NCBI GenBank assembly: GCA_902528505.1
Contig: CABZSY010000005.1
Coordinates: 1 to 35,159, forward strand
Source: an uncultured Pelagibacteraceae bacterium
GTDB lineage: Bacteria; Pseudomonadota; Alphaproteobacteria; Pelagibacterales; Pelagibacteraceae
Direction of reading: 5' to 3'
Length of the DNA stretch: 35,159 nucleotides
A model generated the notes under the pieces. It was not told where the DNA came from, ran no database searches, and was given only the letters and a program-made list of their open reading frames with translations. Positions 32,424 through 35,159 of the stretch are shown here, in pieces (position 1 is the stretch's first letter; the number at the start of each line of letters is the position of its first letter). The position numbers and the translations under genes were made by a program.

Positions 32424-33173
32424 TTATTTTTTACCCATTATCCATCCAATTACTTCATCCCTTGAAGTATTTGAAAGTTCGGACTCTGCAAAATTTGTCC
32501 CTTGAAAAAGCGCCATCACTCGATCGCAAACTGAAAAAATATCATCCATTCTATGACTTATAACAATAACACCTACGCCCGTTTTTTTTAAGCTGTTGAT
32601 TAAATCTAAAACTTTTCCAACCTCTTTGATAGCTAATGCAGCTGTTGGTTCATCCATTATCACAACTTTCGCATTAAATGCTGTTGATCTAGCAATAGCC
32701 ACAGCTTGTCTTTGACCTCCAGAAAGTTCTTCGACTTTTTGATCAGCACTCTTAACATTAATTTTAAGTTTTCCTAGATGTGCGTTTGTTAATTCTTTTA
32801 TTTTATTAAAATCTAAAAATTTTAAAAAACCAATATTTTTGGTAGGCTCTCGCCCTAAGAAAATATTTTCTCCAATAGGCAAATTTCCAGCGAGAGCAAG
32901 GTCTTGATAAACCATTTCTAATCCAAGATTTTGTGAGTCCTTAGGGCTCTCTAAAATTTCCTCTTTACCTTGAAAATATAATGAACCTGAACTTGGTTTA
33001 TATAGACCCGATAGTACTTTCATTAAAGTTGATTTACCTGCTCCATTATCTCCAACTACACCTAAACATTCTCCTGCATGTACTTTTAAGTCAACATTTT
33101 CTAAAGCAGTAATTGTACCAAAATATTTAGTTATTCCTTTTGCTTCTAATAGTGGATTTTGGAAAGTTGACAT
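32424..33173 (-). CDS. Ribose-type ABC ATP-binding protein with a single ATPase domain
   Basis: A 249-residue ATPase. Walker A GDNGAGKST, Q-loop MVYQDLALAGN, signature LSGGQRQAVAIARS, Walker B VVIMDEPTAAL and switch His in ISHRMDD are intact. RbsA/XylG are double-domain proteins of about 500 residues; this is the half-length FrcA-type arrangement, which must dimerise. The complete C-terminus rules out truncation. It lies 22 bases after the 2-hydroxyacid dehydrogenase gene and 1 base before the permease. Confidence 0.93.
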   Translation of the reverse strand: MSTFQNPLLEAKGITKYFGTITALENVDLKVHAGECLGVVGDNGAGKSTLMKVLSGLYKPSSGSLYFQGKEEILESPKDSQNLGLEMVYQDLALAGNLPIGENIFLGREPTKNIGFLKFLDFNKIKELTNAHLGKLKINVKSADQKVEELSGGQRQAVAIARSTAFNAKVVIMDEPTAALAIKEVGKVLDLINSLKKTGVGVIVISHRMDDIFSVCDRVMALFQGTNFAESELSNTSRDEVIGWIMGKK

Positions 33174-33195
33174 AAATTACGAAATTATAAAAAAA

Positions 33196-34218
33196 TCAAT
33201 TAATTGCAACAGGTTTTGAGACTATTAGATTGACTGTCTTCTTATTTGCTATTTTACAGAATTTAGGTTTTAAATTTTTTCTAATTAAGCTCATATCTTT
33301 TAAAACTATGTCCCCCATGTTAAAAAAAGCAGACTTTAAAGCCCCAGCTCTATGAGCAGAAAACAAAATATTCTTTACTTTTCTCAAAGAACTTTTTTTT
33401 GGAACTGGTTCCTCAGGAAAAACATCTGTAGCAACAAATATGCTTCTTTTTTTCACTGTGTTTATCAAATCCTTAAAATTTACAACCGCTGCACGACTCA
33501 TCAATACAAAGCAGGAGTTAGGTTTCATTTTATTTAAAAGTTTTTTATCTATGAAGTTTTTGTTTTTTGTAGTCACAGTCGCTAATACATAAATAATCTC
33601 ACAATTTTCAAACATTTTGCTTAAGCTAATAGTTTTGAAACCGAGTTTTTTAATTTTTATTTTTGGAATCCATGGATCATAAACATTTATATCTTTGGTG
33701 AATGGTAATAATAATGGATACAAAGATTTAGCTAGATCTCCAAAACCTAATAATCCTATTTTCTTTTCTGACAATAAAGAGGCTTTCAAATTACTCTCTA
33801 ATCCATATTTTTCTTTACCTTTAATAAAATCTAAATGAGAAGTATGAATATTTCTTAACAAAGATAAGGTCATCCCAAGAGCGATTTCTGCGACTGGTTT
33901 TGAAAAAACAGGAGAAGTTGCAATAACGTGAATTCCCTTTTTAAAACAGTATTGATAATCCATATTATTAATAAAATTACTTTCAACATTTATAATTGCT
34001 TTCAATTTTTTTGCTTTTATCAAAAGATTTTTTGGTAAATCAGGTTGGCCTATAATAAATGAAGCTTTGTGGATATTTTTCTCATAAAAAAAATTTTTTT
34101 TATTTTTTGGTGCAAAAAGTAATTCATATTTTGATTTGAGAATTTTATATTTATCTTTAGAAAAAATTAATTCTAGAGTTCGTGGAAATGGATCAACTAT
34201 GGCAATATGTTTTTCCAT
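33196..34218 (-). CDS. D-isomer-specific 2-hydroxyacid dehydrogenase family protein
   Basis: A 340-residue protein of the family of phosphoglycerate, glyoxylate/hydroxypyruvate and formate dehydrogenases. Catalytic Arg in LMSRAAVVN, Glu in DVFPEEPVP and His in FSAHRAGA are all kept. The dinucleotide motif is GFGDLAKSL, with Ala in place of the third Gly. The C-terminal tail is longer than usual. It is adjacent to a Gfo/Idh gene (stop and start abut) and to the importer ATPase, so it may process an acid derived from the imported sugar. Substrate unknown. Confidence 0.88.
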   Translation of the reverse strand: MEKHIAIVDPFPRTLELIFSKDKYKILKSKYELLFAPKNKKNFFYEKNIHKASFIIGQPDLPKNLLIKAKKLKAIINVESNFINNMDYQYCFKKGIHVIATSPVFSKPVAEIALGMTLSLLRNIHTSHLDFIKGKEKYGLESNLKASLLSEKKIGLLGFGDLAKSLYPLLLPFTKDINVYDPWIPKIKIKKLGFKTISLSKMFENCEIIYVLATVTTKNKNFIDKKLLNKMKPNSCFVLMSRAAVVNFKDLINTVKKRSIFVATDVFPEEPVPKKSSLRKVKNILFSAHRAGALKSAFFNMGDIVLKDMSLIRKNLKPKFCKIANKKTVNLIVSKPVAIN

Positions 34219-35159
34219 TTAAATAAGTATACGTTTTACTTCCTCTTCACTGAATTTTTTTGGCTTTTCACATTTAGTAAGGATTTTTTGAGGTATACCA
34301 GTGGTAGCTGCTTTCATTGTTGATTGAATTATATCAAGAACATGAAGTGATAATTCTCCTGAGCATCTATGTTTCTTTTTTTGCTGAATTGAATAAAGCA
34401 TTTCAGATAAACCAACACTCCTATAATTAGCATTCGTAGAAGACTCATTAGATCTACCACTTGATGAAGTAATATTTATTTTTCCTAAATGCATTTTATC
34501 AGTTTTGTGTTCTCCCCATCTACCTCCCTCAGTAACTGAAATATAAACAGATCCACCAAACATATTTGGATCAGGTACAATGATTGAGCCTTTAGTTCCA
34601 TAAAGCTCCATATGGTTTCTTTGGTGATTTACGACGTCGAATGACAATGTCACTTGAATAATTGCTCCTGTATGAAACTGTATGGTTGCTAGATAAGTTG
34701 TGGGTGTTTCAACTTTAAAAGATTTGTTTTTTTTTGGTCCAGCCCCATAAATTCTTTTTTTGAAAGCTGTTAGTGTTCTCCCCTGTACTTGTTTTGCTGG
34801 TCCAAGTAAGTTTACTAGTGTTGTAAAAAAGTAAGGTCCCATATCAATTACAGGTCCGCCTTCTTTTCTATACCAAGACTCAGGTTTTGGATGAAATGAC
34901 TCTACACCTGGAAAGGCAAAAATTGCATTACCAAGTTTTATATCTCCAATTAGATCTGAGTCTATCAACTCTCTTGCTTTTTGAATTCCTCCGCCTAAAA
35001 AAGTATCAGGAGCGTTACCAATATAAAGTTTCTTTTTTTTTGCTAGAGCTACGAGTTCTTTTCCTTTTTCAAAATATGTAGCTAAAGGTTTTTCTGAATA
35101 AACATGTTTGCCTGCAGTTAAAACTCTTTTAGATACTATGTAATGAGATTGGGGTATTG
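34219..35159 (-). CDS. Gfo/Idh/MocA-family oxidoreductase (5'-truncated by the window edge)
   Basis: The ORF track starts at TTG 34968, but the frame stays open to the window edge. The extra translation reads ...RVLTAGKHVYSEKPLATYFEKG...YIGNAPDTFLGGGIQKARELI, which is the family's EKP motif and the following helix. So 313 codons of a larger gene are visible, lacking the Rossmann GxGxxG start. The GGPVIDMGPYFFTTLVNLLG segment holds the catalytic Asp. It is the first visible gene of the ribose-type importer operon. Confidence 0.9.
   Translation of the reverse strand, partial: IPQSHYIVSKRVLTAGKHVYSEKPLATYFEKGKELVALAKKKKLYIGNAPDTFLGGGIQKARELIDSDLIGDIKLGNAIFAFPGVESFHPKPESWYRKEGGPVIDMGPYFFTTLVNLLGPAKQVQGRTLTAFKKRIYGAGPKKNKSFKVETPTTYLATIQFHTGAIIQVTLSFDVVNHQRNHMELYGTKGSIIVPDPNMFGGSVYISVTEGGRWGEHKTDKMHLGKINITSSSGRSNESSTNANYRSVGLSEMLYSIQQKKKHRCSGELSLHVLDIIQSTMKAATTGIPQKILTKCEKPKKFSEEEVKRILI

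Noticed and set aside
1-35159. CRISPR arrays, tandem repeats, tRNA genes or insertion-sequence ends
   Set aside because: None was visible on reading both strands; repeated short A/T runs reflect base composition only.

Overview
The window is very AT-rich, densely packed with almost no intergenic DNA (no gap reaches 300 bases), and full of ATGA/TAATG gene overlaps and short operons. Gene content (several high-affinity sugar transporters, TctABC, SnoaL/NTF2-like proteins, CysE-CysK, LysE, MsrB) fits a genome-streamlined marine alphaproteobacterium of the SAR11/Pelagibacterales type or a sugar-oriented relative such as the AEGEAN-169 or HIMB59 groups. This placement is inferred from style and content only; there is no rRNA or marker gene in the window. 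I found no tRNA, rRNA, CRISPR array, insertion sequence or prophage gene.

Layout. (1) 1-6105, plus strand: tail of an unknown gene, a two-domain SnoaL-like protein, a MetE-core-like methyltransferase, then a CUT1-type ABC importer (binding protein and two permeases, no ATPase) and a HAD protein whose two catalytic aspartates are missing. (2) 6102-8576: msrB, a rhodanese, and a minus-strand VOC / helix-turn-helix regulator / LysE exporter group. (3) 8645-10637: cysE-cysK (cysteine synthesis) and a small membrane protein. (4) 10830-13636: a run of eight small genes (NTF2-like, dimeric-barrel-like, DUF1330, two exported proteins), most with their own strong Shine-Dalgarno. (5) 13675-14572: two SMR-like membrane proteins flanking a DUF2798 protein; both SMR-like proteins lack the glutamate essential for drug/proton antiport. 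(6) 14579-21853, minus strand: DUF952, HisN-like phosphatase, Gfo/Idh dehydrogenase, SDR, and a complete GtsABC/MalK-like glucose-type ABC importer. (7) 22033-26671, minus strand: ROK sugar kinase, SDR and a tripartite tricarboxylate transporter (TctA, TctB, and a TctC reading frame broken by one base in an A7 run). (8) 26741-28905, plus strand: PdxA-family dehydrogenase and a rhamnonate-dehydratase-like enolase-superfamily enzyme. (9) 28906-35159, minus strand: ribokinase, FucU/RbsD mutarotase, a ribose-type ABC importer (binding protein, permease, single-domain ATPase), a 2-hydroxyacid dehydrogenase, and a Gfo/Idh dehydrogenase running off the window.

How it fits together. The window reads mostly as a sugar and sugar-acid island: three ABC importers and one TTT importer, each next to kinases, mutarotase, dehydrogenases or dehydratases likely to process the imported compound. 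All four binding-protein genes are followed at once by a strong RNA hairpin, three of them with a T-run, and in the TTT operon the hairpin lies inside the annotated tctB reading frame. This suggests a shared device that makes more binding protein than membrane components. The least explained pieces are the small-protein cluster with its SMR-like/DUF2798 neighbours and the SnoaL/MetE-core/ABC/pseudo-HAD operon.
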